The notes: generated by a model from the sequence alone, not told the origin. 64,000 nt of DNA from Aquitalea sp. LB_tupeE (GCF_013391415.1 NZ_JACAXB010000011.1:62001-126000), one strand, 5' to 3'. Numbered from the stretch's first letter, positions 45,242 to 53,425 are shown. Translations and numbers: made by a program.

Positions 45242-45772
45242 ATGAATAGCCATCTTCATGCAAAGTTACATCCAATAGGCCTACTGGATATTCCTGCTGT
45301 CTACGACTTGGTTCAAGCGGGTGCTATGCGAGGCGCGTACTCAGACAACTACCTGAATGAACAAGGCTTGGTTTCATTGCTATGGCAGTTGCTTTGTGGA
45401 TGGGCTGCGAATACAAAATGTCCCATTCCAATGGAGACTGGGGCGGGCAGCATGCAAGTTCTCAAGGACAATGAAAATCTGTATGGCTTTGCTTGGCTTG
45501 AATGTGCCAGCCGTCAGCACAACGGAATTGTCACGCTCAAGATGTTTTCCGTCAGACAAGACATGAACGGAATGGGGATAGGCAAGACAATGCTGGAATT
45601 GATTGAGGCGCGCTTACCAAAGTGTTGGGTACTCAGGGCAGAGTGCACCCCTTACGCCAAAGGAATGAAAGCATTACTCCGTCACAGCGGATTTAAGAGA
45701 GAGAGGCAAAGCATTGTGCCTATGGGATGCCATGGTTTAGATGTCTATATCAAAGACACTAGCGGTGTTTAA
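45242..45772 (+). CDS. GNAT-like acetyltransferase (passenger)
   Basis: 176 aa. The acetyl-CoA region is suggested by LKMFSVRQDMNGMGIGKTMLELIEARLP (motif A-like, with Gly-Met-Gly-Ile-Gly-Lys) and a C-terminal LRHSGFKRERQSIVPMG. Composition is AT-richer than the replication genes. Lies between the repeat array and the right end, a typical cargo position. Substrate unknown. No clear ribosome site. Confidence 0.72.
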   Translation: MNSHLHAKLHPIGLLDIPAVYDLVQAGAMRGAYSDNYLNEQGLVSLLWQLLCGWAANTKCPIPMETGAGSMQVLKDNENLYGFAWLECASRQHNGIVTLKMFSVRQDMNGMGIGKTMLELIEARLPKCWVLRAECTPYAKGMKALLRHSGFKRERQSIVPMGCHGLDVYIKDTSGV

Positions 45773-45796
45773 CACCTTAACCTACTTGGCTACCCG

Positions 45797-45818
45797 GCCC
45801 GCCCAGCGCGGGCATTTT
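45797..45818 (+). terminator. terminator after the GNAT gene
   Basis: GCCCGC-CCAGC-GCGGGC followed by ATTTTCC, 25 bases after the stop. Confidence 0.7.
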
Positions 45819-45847
45819 CCCGTCTGAGGGTGTGTTTGCGAAATTGC

Positions 45848-46104
45848 CCCATGAATGAGGCGTGTCACCCCTTGGCTGCCAGTGAGGTCAACGCTGGTAT
45901 CCAGCGCGTGGTATCCACTCAGGTATCCACGGATACCAGGGTATGCTCAAAAGTGAGTAGACCCACCGATGGGTGTTTACACCAGACTGACTGTGATTGC
46001 CCTGCCCAGGGTGAGGCACCGCGAACCGCCCAGCACCGAGAACCCCTCTTCGGGGGCTTCGGGGCGATGGGAATGGAAACCATATTTCCCCCATGGATGA
46101 GGCG
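45848..46104 (+). repeat. CCCATGRATGAGGCG direct repeat at the right end
   Basis: CCCATGAATGAGGCG (45848-45862) and CCCATGGATGAGGCG (46090-46104) differ at one base and are 242 bases apart. Each is followed after 33-50 bases by a different set of arm-like repeats, so the right end looks like two tandem attachment-type modules. Confidence 0.65.
45896..45937 (+). repeat. GGTATCCAC triplet plus inverted copy
   Basis: GGTATCCAG at 45896, GGTATCCAC at 45910 and 45922 (spacing 14, 12), and inverted GGATACC at 45931-45937. Same layout as the GGTNNNCAN triplets in the array upstream. Confidence 0.7.
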
Positions 46105-46155
46105 ATCCAACCATGTCATCCGGTAAGGGCTGAAACTAGAGCACTCCGTTTTAGC

Positions 46156-46176
46156 GTGTACCCATGGGTGTACCCA
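46156..46176 (+). repeat. GTGTACCCA repeats at the right end (probable integrase arm sites)
   Basis: Two copies at 46156-46164 and 46168-46176, 12 bases apart, matching the pair at the left end in sequence, orientation and spacing. Confidence 0.7.
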
Positions 46177-46294
46177 TAACAAAAACGCGAGTAGCACAAT
46201 CCTTTACTGGCAAGGCTTTGAGCCACCTACTCAGTAAACAGATCCAACATCGAGTAAACCTGTGTCCCCTGCCCTCCTGACAGGGAAGCAAACC

Positions 46295-46319
46295 AAGCCC
46301 CGCCCGCCGGGGCTTTTTT
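46295..46319 (+). terminator. right-border terminator, candidate right attachment core
   Basis: AAGCCCCG-CCCGC-CGGGGCTT followed by T. Stem and T-run are identical to the yicC terminator at 35889-35912; only three loop bases differ. Confidence 0.65.
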
Positions 46320-46422
46320 GCGCAGTTTTCCGCCGCCACAGCCTTACCTTTCTTTACATGCCAGGCCGAGATCGCCAGCGGTCCCAGCCCTTAGAATGCG
46401 CATTGGCATACGGGGAGGAATC

Positions 46423-47055
46423 ATGTTGAAACAATGGTTGGTGACGGCGGCAGCGCTGAGCATGACTGGCTGCAGCTATGGTGACATGCTGGACACCATT
46501 CCGGCAGACCGGCATCAATCCTATGTTCCCAGCCTGTCACGGCAGGCCGTCCGCCTAGAGGTCTCCCCGGCAGAGCAGCGTTTCCTGCAGGCCGAAGGCT
46601 GCCAGCAATGCCGGGCAGCCGACCAGTTTTATCGCTTCATCCATGACGACCCGGCAGTGCGCAAATCGCGTTTGCCGCGCAACCCGCTATTGGGCAATGA
46701 TGCCGGTGATGCAAAGCGACAGTGGGTGGATGAGGCGCGTACCGCCGTTTATTTCTCCCGGCACATCCGGCTGGCGGACGGGCAAAGCCTGTTCCAGCTG
46801 ATTACCAAGTGCAGCAATGGCTGGGACAATCCGGCCACCGTCGCTACCTTCAGGCATCCAGCGGGACAAGAAGCCGGTTTTGACATCGAATACCTGATAC
46901 GTTTCAAGAAATACGGTCAACCCATCGCGCAGGAAGTGCGGGCGGTTTTCCTGCGTCAGGGGACGCGGATCATGGCCAACAGCAGCTTTGCCGAAGCAGT
47001 GGTCAATACCCCGGACTTCATGCAGCAATACCAGTTGCGCTGCTGGCAGGATTAG
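46423..47055 (+). CDS. predicted lipoprotein
   Basis: 210 aa. Lipoprotein signal MLKQWLVTAAALSMTGC with Cys at residue 17; GGGGAGG upstream fixes the start. The mature part contains the CQQC motif near residue 60 and a later Cys in TKCSNGW and RCWQD. No family recognised. First gene beyond the mobile element; followed by a strong terminator. Confidence 0.72.
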   Translation: MLKQWLVTAAALSMTGCSYGDMLDTIPADRHQSYVPSLSRQAVRLEVSPAEQRFLQAEGCQQCRAADQFYRFIHDDPAVRKSRLPRNPLLGNDAGDAKRQWVDEARTAVYFSRHIRLADGQSLFQLITKCSNGWDNPATVATFRHPAGQEAGFDIEYLIRFKKYGQPIAQEVRAVFLRQGTRIMANSSFAEAVVNTPDFMQQYQLRCWQD

Positions 47056-47089
47056 CCAGGCCCGGCGCGGGCCTGGTTTGCATTTTTTT
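47056..47089 (+). terminator. terminator after the lipoprotein gene
   Basis: A perfect 9-bp stem CCAGGCCCG/CGGGCCTGG with a three-base loop, then TTTGCATTTTTTT, directly after the stop codon. Confidence 0.88.
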
Positions 47090-47181
47090 ACCTCATCGCG
47101 CGGACATGCACGGCACAACAAGACATGGGGCACGTTAAGATGCGGGCATCATTCATGCCTCGCTGGCGGACCCTGCCCGTA

Positions 47182-47715
47182 ATGCCTCACTTTCCGATTC
47201 CATCCTCGGTCTTTTCACCATACCGTCTGGGCGGGCTTGCCTGCCTGATACTGTGCACAACCCTGTTGCAAGCCTGTACTACAAGCGACTACACCATGTT
47301 CGAGTACCGCAATGGCAGCAAGATCATCGATGGCGAGGGCGGTAGTAAACGGACCGTGGACGGGGTGGAAATCTGGGATGCAGGCGACCCACCGCACCGC
47401 TATCGCATCATGGGCATGATACGGGTGAGCGATTACGACATGGCCTATGTCAACACCACCATGCTGCATGCCATTGCCCAGCAGGTAAGACATTCCGGCG
47501 GCTCGGCGGCCATTTTGCTCAATAGCAACGGAGGCATGCGCACCGCGATAGACAGCATGACCTGGCATGAGCGTTTGGGCACACCACAAGAAAATGGCTA
47601 TCGCATTCTGCGTGCGCTGGTGGTGCAATACTTGCCTGAGCAAGCGAGCACGCCAACGACGGCATCCGCACCGCAAACCAGCAAACCAGCCAAAGCGCTC
47701 AAGGCGGTTCGCTAA
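47182..47715 (+). CDS. predicted lipoprotein
   Basis: 177 aa from the chosen ATG; the frame is open 19 codons further upstream. A long signal region ends in LLQAC (Cys near residue 32). Mature part: SKIIDGEGGSKRTVDGVEIWDAGDPPHRYRIMG, and a Pro/Thr/Ala-rich C-terminal tail. No catalytic motif seen. Its 3' end overlaps the convergent gene by 17 bases. Confidence 0.7.
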   Translation: MPHFPIPSSVFSPYRLGGLACLILCTTLLQACTTSDYTMFEYRNGSKIIDGEGGSKRTVDGVEIWDAGDPPHRYRIMGMIRVSDYDMAYVNTTMLHAIAQQVRHSGGSAAILLNSNGGMRTAIDSMTWHERLGTPQENGYRILRALVVQYLPEQASTPTTASAPQTSKPAKALKAVR

Positions 47716-47938
47716 GCTGCTTGACCAGCAAATCTGCCGCCACACTATCAAACTGCGGATCCTGCTGATGGGCACACAGCGCGGCACCGACGGCAATCAG
47801 GCGTTCCAGCTCACTCACCGTCAACTTGCCGGCAATGGCGACCAGCGCTTGCGCCAGCATCAAGGGGATGGACGTCAGGCTTACCGGCTCGGTCGGCGGG
47901 TGCTGACGCATCAGGTTGAGGATATCAATGGCATCCAT
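47699..47938 (-). CDS. small hypothetical protein
   Basis: 79 aa (MDAIDILNLMRQHPPTEPVSL...), helical, start supported by GGAG six bases upstream. Not recognised. Convergent and overlapping with the lipoprotein gene; divergent from the DUF1272 gene. Confidence 0.6.
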   Translation of the reverse strand: MDAIDILNLMRQHPPTEPVSLTSIPLMLAQALVAIAGKLTVSELERLIAVGAALCAHQQDPQFDSVAADLLVKQLSEPP

Positions 47939-48115
47939 GTCACTCTCCTGCAGACCGGTTATCCGGTCATGAGCAGTTAGAGTGGCAAACAGCAGTGCCG
48001 TTCCGGTATTGCCGCCAGCAAGATGGCGCAATCCGGCGGTGATGATGGCTGTATTTGCCCTGTGCAAGACAGGGCCAGGCTGGCAAGCTGACTTCAACAT
48101 GATCAGGAGCCAACC

Positions 48116-48403
48116 ATGCTGGAACTACGCCCGAATTGCGAACATTGCGGCTGCGCCCTGCCCCCCGACTCGCCACTGGCCCGTATCTGTTCGTTTGAAT
48201 GCACCTTCTGTGCCGACTGCGTGGCACTGCTACAGCATGCCTGCCCGAACTGTGGCGGCAATTTTGTGCCACGCCCGGTGCGACCAGCCACCGATACACG
48301 ACATGGCAATGACTTGAAGCATTATCCGGCCTCGACATCAACACGCTATCGCCCGGTCGACCTGGCCGCTCATTTACAGTGGCTGGCACAGCAGCGCAAA
48401 TGA
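48116..48403 (+). CDS. DUF1272 zinc-ribbon-like protein
   Basis: 95 aa. Cysteine pattern CEHCG, CSFECTFCADC and CPNCGG fits the DUF1272 family (MLELRPNCE.C start is characteristic) and suggests a bound metal, probably zinc. The C-terminal 40 residues are basic and variable. Function unknown. Confidence 0.88.
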   Translation: MLELRPNCEHCGCALPPDSPLARICSFECTFCADCVALLQHACPNCGGNFVPRPVRPATDTRHGNDLKHYPASTSTRYRPVDLAAHLQWLAQQRK

Positions 48404-48427
48404 AAAAGCCCGCACAGAGGCGGGCTG
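48402..48427 (-). terminator. terminator of the hydroxyacid dehydrogenase gene
   Basis: AGCCCG/CGGGCT hairpin with TTTTT on the minus strand, 20 bases past the stop; it also lies just after the DUF1272 stop. Confidence 0.75.
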
Positions 48428-48446
48428 GAAATAGTGCGGCAGGAAA

Positions 48447-49313
48447 TCAATTTTGCTGCCAGATCAGGCGGGCAATGGCTGAAGAATCCAGCTCGCCCTC
48501 ACCTTGCTCTACCAACTGGCCGATCAAGCCGGCCACACGCTCGGCCTCGGGCAAACGGATGCCCAGTTGTTGCGCGGTATCCAGCACAATACCCATGTCT
48601 TTCAGGTGCAAGTGCGCCTTGAAGCCCGGCACATAATTGTCATCAATCATGCGCTGACCGTGGATATCCAGCACCCGGCTCTGGGCAAAACCACCCAGCA
48701 GGGCTTCACGCACCGGTGCCGGGTCCACCCCGCAGGCCTTGGCCAGCTTCATGACTTCGGCCACCGCTGCCACACCCACGCCAACTGCAATCTGGTTACA
48801 AGCCTTGGCCACCTGGCCAGCACCGGAGTCGCCGATATGGGTGATGGTCTTGCCCATGGCTTCCAGTACCGGGCGAACCTTGTCCAGTGCCGCAGCCTTG
48901 CCGCCCACCATGATGGTGAGGGTGCCGTTGACCGCCCCTACCTGACCGCCGGACACCGGGCAATCCAGGAAGTCGACACCGTGCTCGGCCAGTTGACTGG
49001 CAATATCCCGCGCACCAATCGGCGAGATGGTGCTCATGTCCACGCAAACCAGACCGGCAGCTGCGCCATGTACCGCGCCTTGTTCGCCCAGCAATACCTG
49101 CGCTACATCCTTGGTGTCGGAAACATTGGTGATCAGTACATCAACCTGTGCGGCAAGTTGCGCCGGGCTGTCCGCCCAGGTGGCCCCAGCCTCCAGTGCG
49201 GTCTGTGCCTTTTGCTGCTGACGCGACCACACCGAGACGGCATGACCGGCTTTCAGCAGATTCAAAACACAGGGCAATCCCATGATGCCCAACCCGATAT
49301 AACCGACTTTCAT
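48447..49313 (-). CDS. beta-hydroxyacid dehydrogenase (GarR / 3-hydroxyisobutyrate dehydrogenase family)
   Basis: 288 aa. N-terminal NAD(P) site GYIGLGIMGLPCVLNLLKAGH, substrate-binding DCPVSGGQVGAVNGTLTIMVGG, catalytic Lys in GAGQVAKACNQI, and C-terminal KDMGIVLDTAQQLG. Likely reduces tartronate semialdehyde or oxidises 3-hydroxyisobutyrate; the NAD site lacks a clear specificity hint and no pathway partner is adjacent, so the substrate is left open. Confidence 0.88.
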   Translation of the reverse strand: MKVGYIGLGIMGLPCVLNLLKAGHAVSVWSRQQQKAQTALEAGATWADSPAQLAAQVDVLITNVSDTKDVAQVLLGEQGAVHGAAAGLVCVDMSTISPIGARDIASQLAEHGVDFLDCPVSGGQVGAVNGTLTIMVGGKAAALDKVRPVLEAMGKTITHIGDSGAGQVAKACNQIAVGVGVAAVAEVMKLAKACGVDPAPVREALLGGFAQSRVLDIHGQRMIDDNYVPGFKAHLHLKDMGIVLDTAQQLGIRLPEAERVAGLIGQLVEQGEGELDSSAIARLIWQQN

Positions 49314-49455
49314 ATCTACTCCAGCAGTGTGCAGGGGGAAAGCATAAGATTACCGCAAAGCCAGGGGCGTGACAGCGCTGATTTTATTCATCCGCCTTGC
49401 ACGGCAAACAAGGACAGCCTGCATGCAGCGGAGGACTCCAGCAACAGGGATGGGG

Positions 49456-49788
49456 TCAGGACTTGTTTTTACGGCTAGCCAGCCAGGATTCAAACTCGAA
49501 GTCGGCGCCGGTGGCCTTGTTTTCCAGAAAATAAACAAAGGCCAGAATCTCGGCCACCGCGCGGTAAAGTTCTTCTGGAATGTGGCGGTCCAGATCCACC
49601 TGCATCAGCAGGGAAACCAGCTCCGGGGAATCGTGGACAAACACGCCGGCATCCTTGGCGCGGTCGATGATACGCTCGGCCAGTTGGCCATAGCCCTTGG
49701 CCACCACGGTCGGCGAGCGCTGCCCTTCCCGGTAGGCCAGGGCGACCGCTGATTTGCGGCCTTCTTCAGTCTTGGGTGACTGTGCCAT
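49456..49788 (-). CDS. FlhB-like C-terminal (cytoplasmic) domain protein
   Basis: 110 aa. Similar to the cytoplasmic domain of FlhB/EscU: VALAYREGQRSPTVVAKGYGQLAERIIDRAKDAGVFVHDSPELVSLLMQVDL. The autocleavage NPTH motif of full FlhB is missing (RSPTVV instead), and there is no membrane part. Such stand-alone proteins accompany fliK in flagellar loci and may help substrate switching. Overlaps fliK by 23 bases. Confidence 0.85.
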   Translation of the reverse strand: MAQSPKTEEGRKSAVALAYREGQRSPTVVAKGYGQLAERIIDRAKDAGVFVHDSPELVSLLMQVDLDRHIPEELYRAVAEILAFVYFLENKATGADFEFESWLASRKNKS

Positions 49789-50827
49789 TTTTCACAACCA
49801 GGTTGGCCAGGGTCAGCCCAGCGGCCGCCATGCCACTTTGCAGTTGCTCGGCATGCTGCTGGATCAGCCCGCTGGCTTCATCTTCCTCGGCAACAAAAGA
49901 AACCTGCACATTCTGCCCCACCAGGCGCACCCGTGCGGCCACTCCGCCCAGGGCGGGCAGCTTGAGTGACAGGGAGGTACTCCACACCCCGACGTCATCC
50001 GCTCCCAGGCTACCGGTGCGTTCGTTGGTGTGTTCCTGTTGTATTTGCAGCTGCATGGGCTGGCCGGGCCAAGCATAGCCATTCAATTGCAGTTGCTGGT
50101 TTTCCACGATATCCAGCTGGCGTTGTACCAGATTGGCCAATTCGGGGGCGACCGTGCGCGGGCTCAGGCTGCTGCTGGAATTTGCGGTACTACTGCGACT
50201 GTCTGTGCTGGCCAGATCCTCATTGAGCTTGCTGAGCAGGCGCGACTGAGGCTCCTGCTGCACCTGGGACAGGTTGTGCCGCCCATCCAGCCATTCCTTG
50301 AGATGCGACTCATAAAACAGGCCGCTCTGGCTGACATTGTTCTTGAGGGTTTGTGCCGTCTCGGCAGGTTGCTGCTTGGCAACGTCCAGACTCAGATCCG
50401 TGGCCGGCAAGCCGGGCTTGCTGGTTTGCAGCATGCCAGTCAGGTATTTGGATGCCGGGCTAAGCTGTACCTCAACCGAGCCATCCTGTGCGGCCTCTGT
50501 GCTTTGCTCCTGCAAGGCAAAACTGAGAGTGGGGGCCAGTGTGGCCACTTTGAGCGACAGATTGTTGCCGCTTACCGTCATCCCCTGCGGCACGATCAGG
50601 TTGAACAGGCTGTTCTTGATCAGTACCGACAGCTGCTGGCCATTATCCTTGCTATCCACCACCTGGGCACTGACTTGCTCGCCCAGCATCAACGGGGGGA
50701 GTTTGGCCGGAACAACACTGGCATCCAGCAGCGCCCGCCCGCCCTCCAGCAGCAGGCGTAGCGAAGAGACCGTTTGCGGGGCAAGGGTTCCTGTCGTCGC
50801 GGTGGTGGTGGGCAGGGATGGAATCAT
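49766..50827 (-). CDS. fliK: flagellar hook-length control protein FliK-like
   Basis: 353 aa. A variable Gln/Ser-rich N-terminal half, and a C-terminal Flg_hook-type domain (about 245-345: YAWPGQPMQLQIQQE, WSTSLSLKLPALGGVAARVRL, VSFVAEEDEASGLIQQHAEQL). Placed between DUF2802 and the FlhB-like gene. Length is close to typical FliK. The assignment depends on the C-terminal domain and context. Confidence 0.8.
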   Translation of the reverse strand: MIPSLPTTTATTGTLAPQTVSSLRLLLEGGRALLDASVVPAKLPPLMLGEQVSAQVVDSKDNGQQLSVLIKNSLFNLIVPQGMTVSGNNLSLKVATLAPTLSFALQEQSTEAAQDGSVEVQLSPASKYLTGMLQTSKPGLPATDLSLDVAKQQPAETAQTLKNNVSQSGLFYESHLKEWLDGRHNLSQVQQEPQSRLLSKLNEDLASTDSRSSTANSSSSLSPRTVAPELANLVQRQLDIVENQQLQLNGYAWPGQPMQLQIQQEHTNERTGSLGADDVGVWSTSLSLKLPALGGVAARVRLVGQNVQVSFVAEEDEASGLIQQHAEQLQSGMAAAGLTLANLVVKNGTVTQD

Positions 50828-51180
50828 GAAGTGGAATTGTTTCGGTAGAGGGAAATGATCAGCTCGGCCTCACTGCGTGAGATGCCACACTGACTGGCAA
50901 CTTCAGAGGCGGGGACACCTTGCTTGATCATCTCGATAGCCTGGTTGTAAGGGCTGAGGCTGGCAGGTTCACTACGCGTTTGCTGCTCCAGCCGCGCCAT
51001 CAGGCGCGACAAATCGCGCTGCAAGGTGCTGATTTGCTGCTGTTGCTGATCCAGATACATGGCCGTCAGGCTATCACGCCGGTTTTCCAGCAACTGCAAG
51101 CGCCAGTACAAATAAGCGCAGACTGCGCACAGGCCCAGCAGCAAGACGACGACAATATAGAAAAAGAGCGAACCGGACAT
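50824..51180 (-). CDS. DUF2802 membrane-anchored protein
   Basis: 118 aa. One N-terminal transmembrane helix (about residues 5-25), a coiled coil (30-65), and a C-terminal helix-turn-helix-like segment YNQAIEMIKQGVPASEVASQCGISRSEAELIISLYR typical of DUF2802. Often found in flagellar clusters. Overlaps fliK by four bases. Confidence 0.85.
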   Translation of the reverse strand: MSGSLFFYIVVVLLLGLCAVCAYLYWRLQLLENRRDSLTAMYLDQQQQQISTLQRDLSRLMARLEQQTRSEPASLSPYNQAIEMIKQGVPASEVASQCGISRSEAELIISLYRNNSTS

Positions 51181-51247
51181 GATATGACCCCTCACACAGC
51201 ACTTTTTCTAAGTGTATGGTGAAACTGGCCGTAACCCAAGCCGCTCA

Positions 51248-51577
51248 TTACGATGTGTAGGTCTTGAGCAATCGGCTGTTCTGACTGACTGTCTGCATTT
51301 CCTCCCGCATCTGCGCAATCCACTCGCTGATGCGTTGCTGCACGACCTGACGCTGGGCAATGACCTGTTCCAGTTGCAGTCTTTCAGACTGGGCAAGCTG
51401 GGCCAAATCATGTCGGGAAGACATGAAGCCAGCCAGTTCGGCTTCCTGCTGTTCGGCCAGGCGGATCACCAGCCCGAAGTCACGTGCATCACAGGCTGCC
51501 AGCGCTTGTGACAGCGTGTCCAGCATGATGCCGATCTGTTCAGACTGGGTCTGCATGTCCTGGGCTCCGTACCGCAT
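51248..51577 (-). CDS. fliT: FliT-like flagellar chaperone
   Basis: 109 aa, helical, with EQIGIMLDTLSQALAACDARDFGLVIRLAEQQEAELAGF. The ATG overlaps the fliS stop (TGATG). FliT family members are small and poorly conserved export chaperones for the cap protein FliD; identity relies partly on position after fliS. Confidence 0.78.
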   Translation of the reverse strand: MRYGAQDMQTQSEQIGIMLDTLSQALAACDARDFGLVIRLAEQQEAELAGFMSSRHDLAQLAQSERLQLEQVIAQRQVVQQRISEWIAQMREEMQTVSQNSRLLKTYTS

Positions 51578-52005
51578 CAATAAGCATTACTTGCCGCACC
51601 TGCGGACATGCTGGAACGATTCAACTCTTGCCAGGCAGGCAGGATGGTTTCCAGCAGACGACGCACTTCGGCCAGGATTTCCAGGTCATTCTTGAGGTTG
51701 GCAATGCTCATCCGCTGCTTCATGTAGATGTACAGGTCGTTCAGATTATTGGCGGCATCACTGCCTTGCTGCAAATCCAGTGACTCGCGCAGGCCATCAA
51801 TGATATCGATGGTTTTGGACACCAAGCGCGCCTTTTCGTCGTAACGCTGGGCTTCCATTGCATAACCAGCTTGGTTGATGGCCTTAATAGCACCTTCATA
51901 GAGCAGTACCACCAGGCCCACCGGGCTGGCACCGTAAACGGCAGCTTTCAAGGCATCGTCTTCATAAGCCTTGTTAAACTGCTTGAGCATCTTGGAATTC
52001 AGCAT
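51577..52005 (-). CDS. fliS: flagellin export chaperone FliS
   Basis: 142 aa four-helix protein. AYEDDALKAAVYGASPVGLVVLLYEGAIKAINQA and the central KTIDIIDGLRESLDLQQGSDAANNLNDLYIYMKQRM are FliS hallmarks. Prevents premature flagellin polymerisation in the cytoplasm. Lies 24 bases after fliD. Confidence 0.95.
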   Translation of the reverse strand: MLNSKMLKQFNKAYEDDALKAAVYGASPVGLVVLLYEGAIKAINQAGYAMEAQRYDEKARLVSKTIDIIDGLRESLDLQQGSDAANNLNDLYIYMKQRMSIANLKNDLEILAEVRRLLETILPAWQELNRSSMSAGAASNAY

Positions 52006-52029
52006 GATTCTTTACCGTTTGGTTCTGTC

Positions 52030-53388
52030 CTAGGCCAACAGGTTGGCCAGATTGCTGGTCGATTGCTGCATTTTCGACAATACGGCGTTCAACGCTGTGT
52101 ATTGCTGGGTATACATGGTCTGGCGTGCGCTCAGCTTGGCGCTCAGACTGGTTTGCAAACTGGTTTCCGACGTAATCAGGCTGTTGATGGATGTCTTGCT
52201 GGTTTCAATCACCCCATTCGGTCCCAGCAAATCATTCACCGCCGAACTTAGTCTATCGGCAAAACCGGTACTGCTGGTATTACCGAACAGATTGGCCACT
52301 GCTGTCGGATTGGCGCTGAGCGCCTTGCTGAAGGCGGTCTGGTCCAGCTTGAGTGTGCCATCCTTCTGGATGGAAATACCTGCCTGCGCCAAGTAGGCAT
52401 AGGATGTCGTGGCATCCACGCCCGGCACCGGGGTACTCAGGATGCTGGTGAGCTTCTGCTGGATGGCCAGCACCGAGGCATTGGCCTTCAAGCTGCCGGA
52501 ACGTGCAGAGTCTACCGCAGATTTCACCTGATTGTAGGCGTCGACAAAACCCTGTAGCGAGGTGGTGATGCCACTGCTATCCGAGGTCATGGTGATGGTG
52601 GACTGCCCCAGTTTGGTAATGTCCACATTGGCACCGGAAATGACATTGGTCAGGTGGTTGCTGCCGGAGGAAACACTGACCCCGTTGACGGTGAGCAAGG
52701 CGTCCGAAGCTGCTGCCGATTCACTGGCAGCGGTGGTGCTTTGCGTCAGCCCCAGCAGCGTGGAACCGGAGGTAGTACCCGAATCAGTCCCGCCAGCGCT
52801 GATGCTGAATGAATTATCACTGCCGGAATTGGACGAAGCCAACACCAGCTTGTACTGGCCATTGTTCTGTACCACCGAGGCACTGACACCGGCACCGCTC
52901 TGGTTGATACGGTCGGAAATGGACTGCAGGCTTACGGTGTCGTTGGCGCTGGGTGTCAGGTTGATGACGGTATTCTTGCCAGCTACGGTTAGCGTCAAGG
53001 AAGTGGGCGCACCGGCAAGCGTGGCCTTGGGATCGGTAATGGCATTGCCACCATACTGGTCGAACACCAGTTGGCGCGACTTGGCCAGCTGCGTCACGTT
53101 CAGCGCATAGCTGCCAGCCGTACCGCCGGTGGTGGTGGTGACACTGGCAACGCTGGTATCGGTCGAACCAGCTTTGAATTGCTGCAGGAAAGCACCGGTG
53201 GACATCTTGCCGGACACGGACTGCAGGTTGGACAAGGCGGAGCTGATCTGACCGATCGAACTCAGTTGGGTATTGTATTTGCTGGAGCGCTGCTGGCTGG
53301 CTTGCAAAGGCTGCTGCTCAATGGTCATCAGCTGACTGACGATGGACTGGACATCCAGCGTACCGACACTCGTCGTTATTGAAGCCAT
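52030..53388 (-). CDS. fliD: flagellar filament cap protein FliD
   Basis: 452 aa. N-terminal SVGTLDVQSIVSQLMTIEQQPLQ and C-terminal coiled region (LSAKLSARQTMYTQQYTALNAVLSKMQQSTSNLANLL) fit FliD; the middle is Ser/Thr/Gly-rich and variable. Forms the cap that guides flagellin assembly. 37 bases after flaG. Confidence 0.95.
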   Translation of the reverse strand: MASITTSVGTLDVQSIVSQLMTIEQQPLQASQQRSSKYNTQLSSIGQISSALSNLQSVSGKMSTGAFLQQFKAGSTDTSVASVTTTTGGTAGSYALNVTQLAKSRQLVFDQYGGNAITDPKATLAGAPTSLTLTVAGKNTVINLTPSANDTVSLQSISDRINQSGAGVSASVVQNNGQYKLVLASSNSGSDNSFSISAGGTDSGTTSGSTLLGLTQSTTAASESAAASDALLTVNGVSVSSGSNHLTNVISGANVDITKLGQSTITMTSDSSGITTSLQGFVDAYNQVKSAVDSARSGSLKANASVLAIQQKLTSILSTPVPGVDATTSYAYLAQAGISIQKDGTLKLDQTAFSKALSANPTAVANLFGNTSSTGFADRLSSAVNDLLGPNGVIETSKTSINSLITSETSLQTSLSAKLSARQTMYTQQYTALNAVLSKMQQSTSNLANLLA

Positions 53389-53425
53389 CTGGCATTACCT
53401 CCCTTGCATGCGAGCGCTGCCGGAC

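Larger units (their letters stand above)
35889..46319. mobile_element. P4-like integrative satellite element, about 10.4 kb
   Basis: Bounded by near-identical intrinsic terminators. Order: integrase, passenger gene, AlpA, KilA-N protein, P4-type antisense immunity region, small early genes, CHC2 zinc-finger protein, TOPRIM/DUF3987 replication protein, two small genes, a repeat-rich non-coding tract, a GNAT gene, and integrase-side repeats. No capsid, tail, packaging or conjugation genes are seen, so it would need a helper to spread. Exact borders are inferred. Confidence 0.8.
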
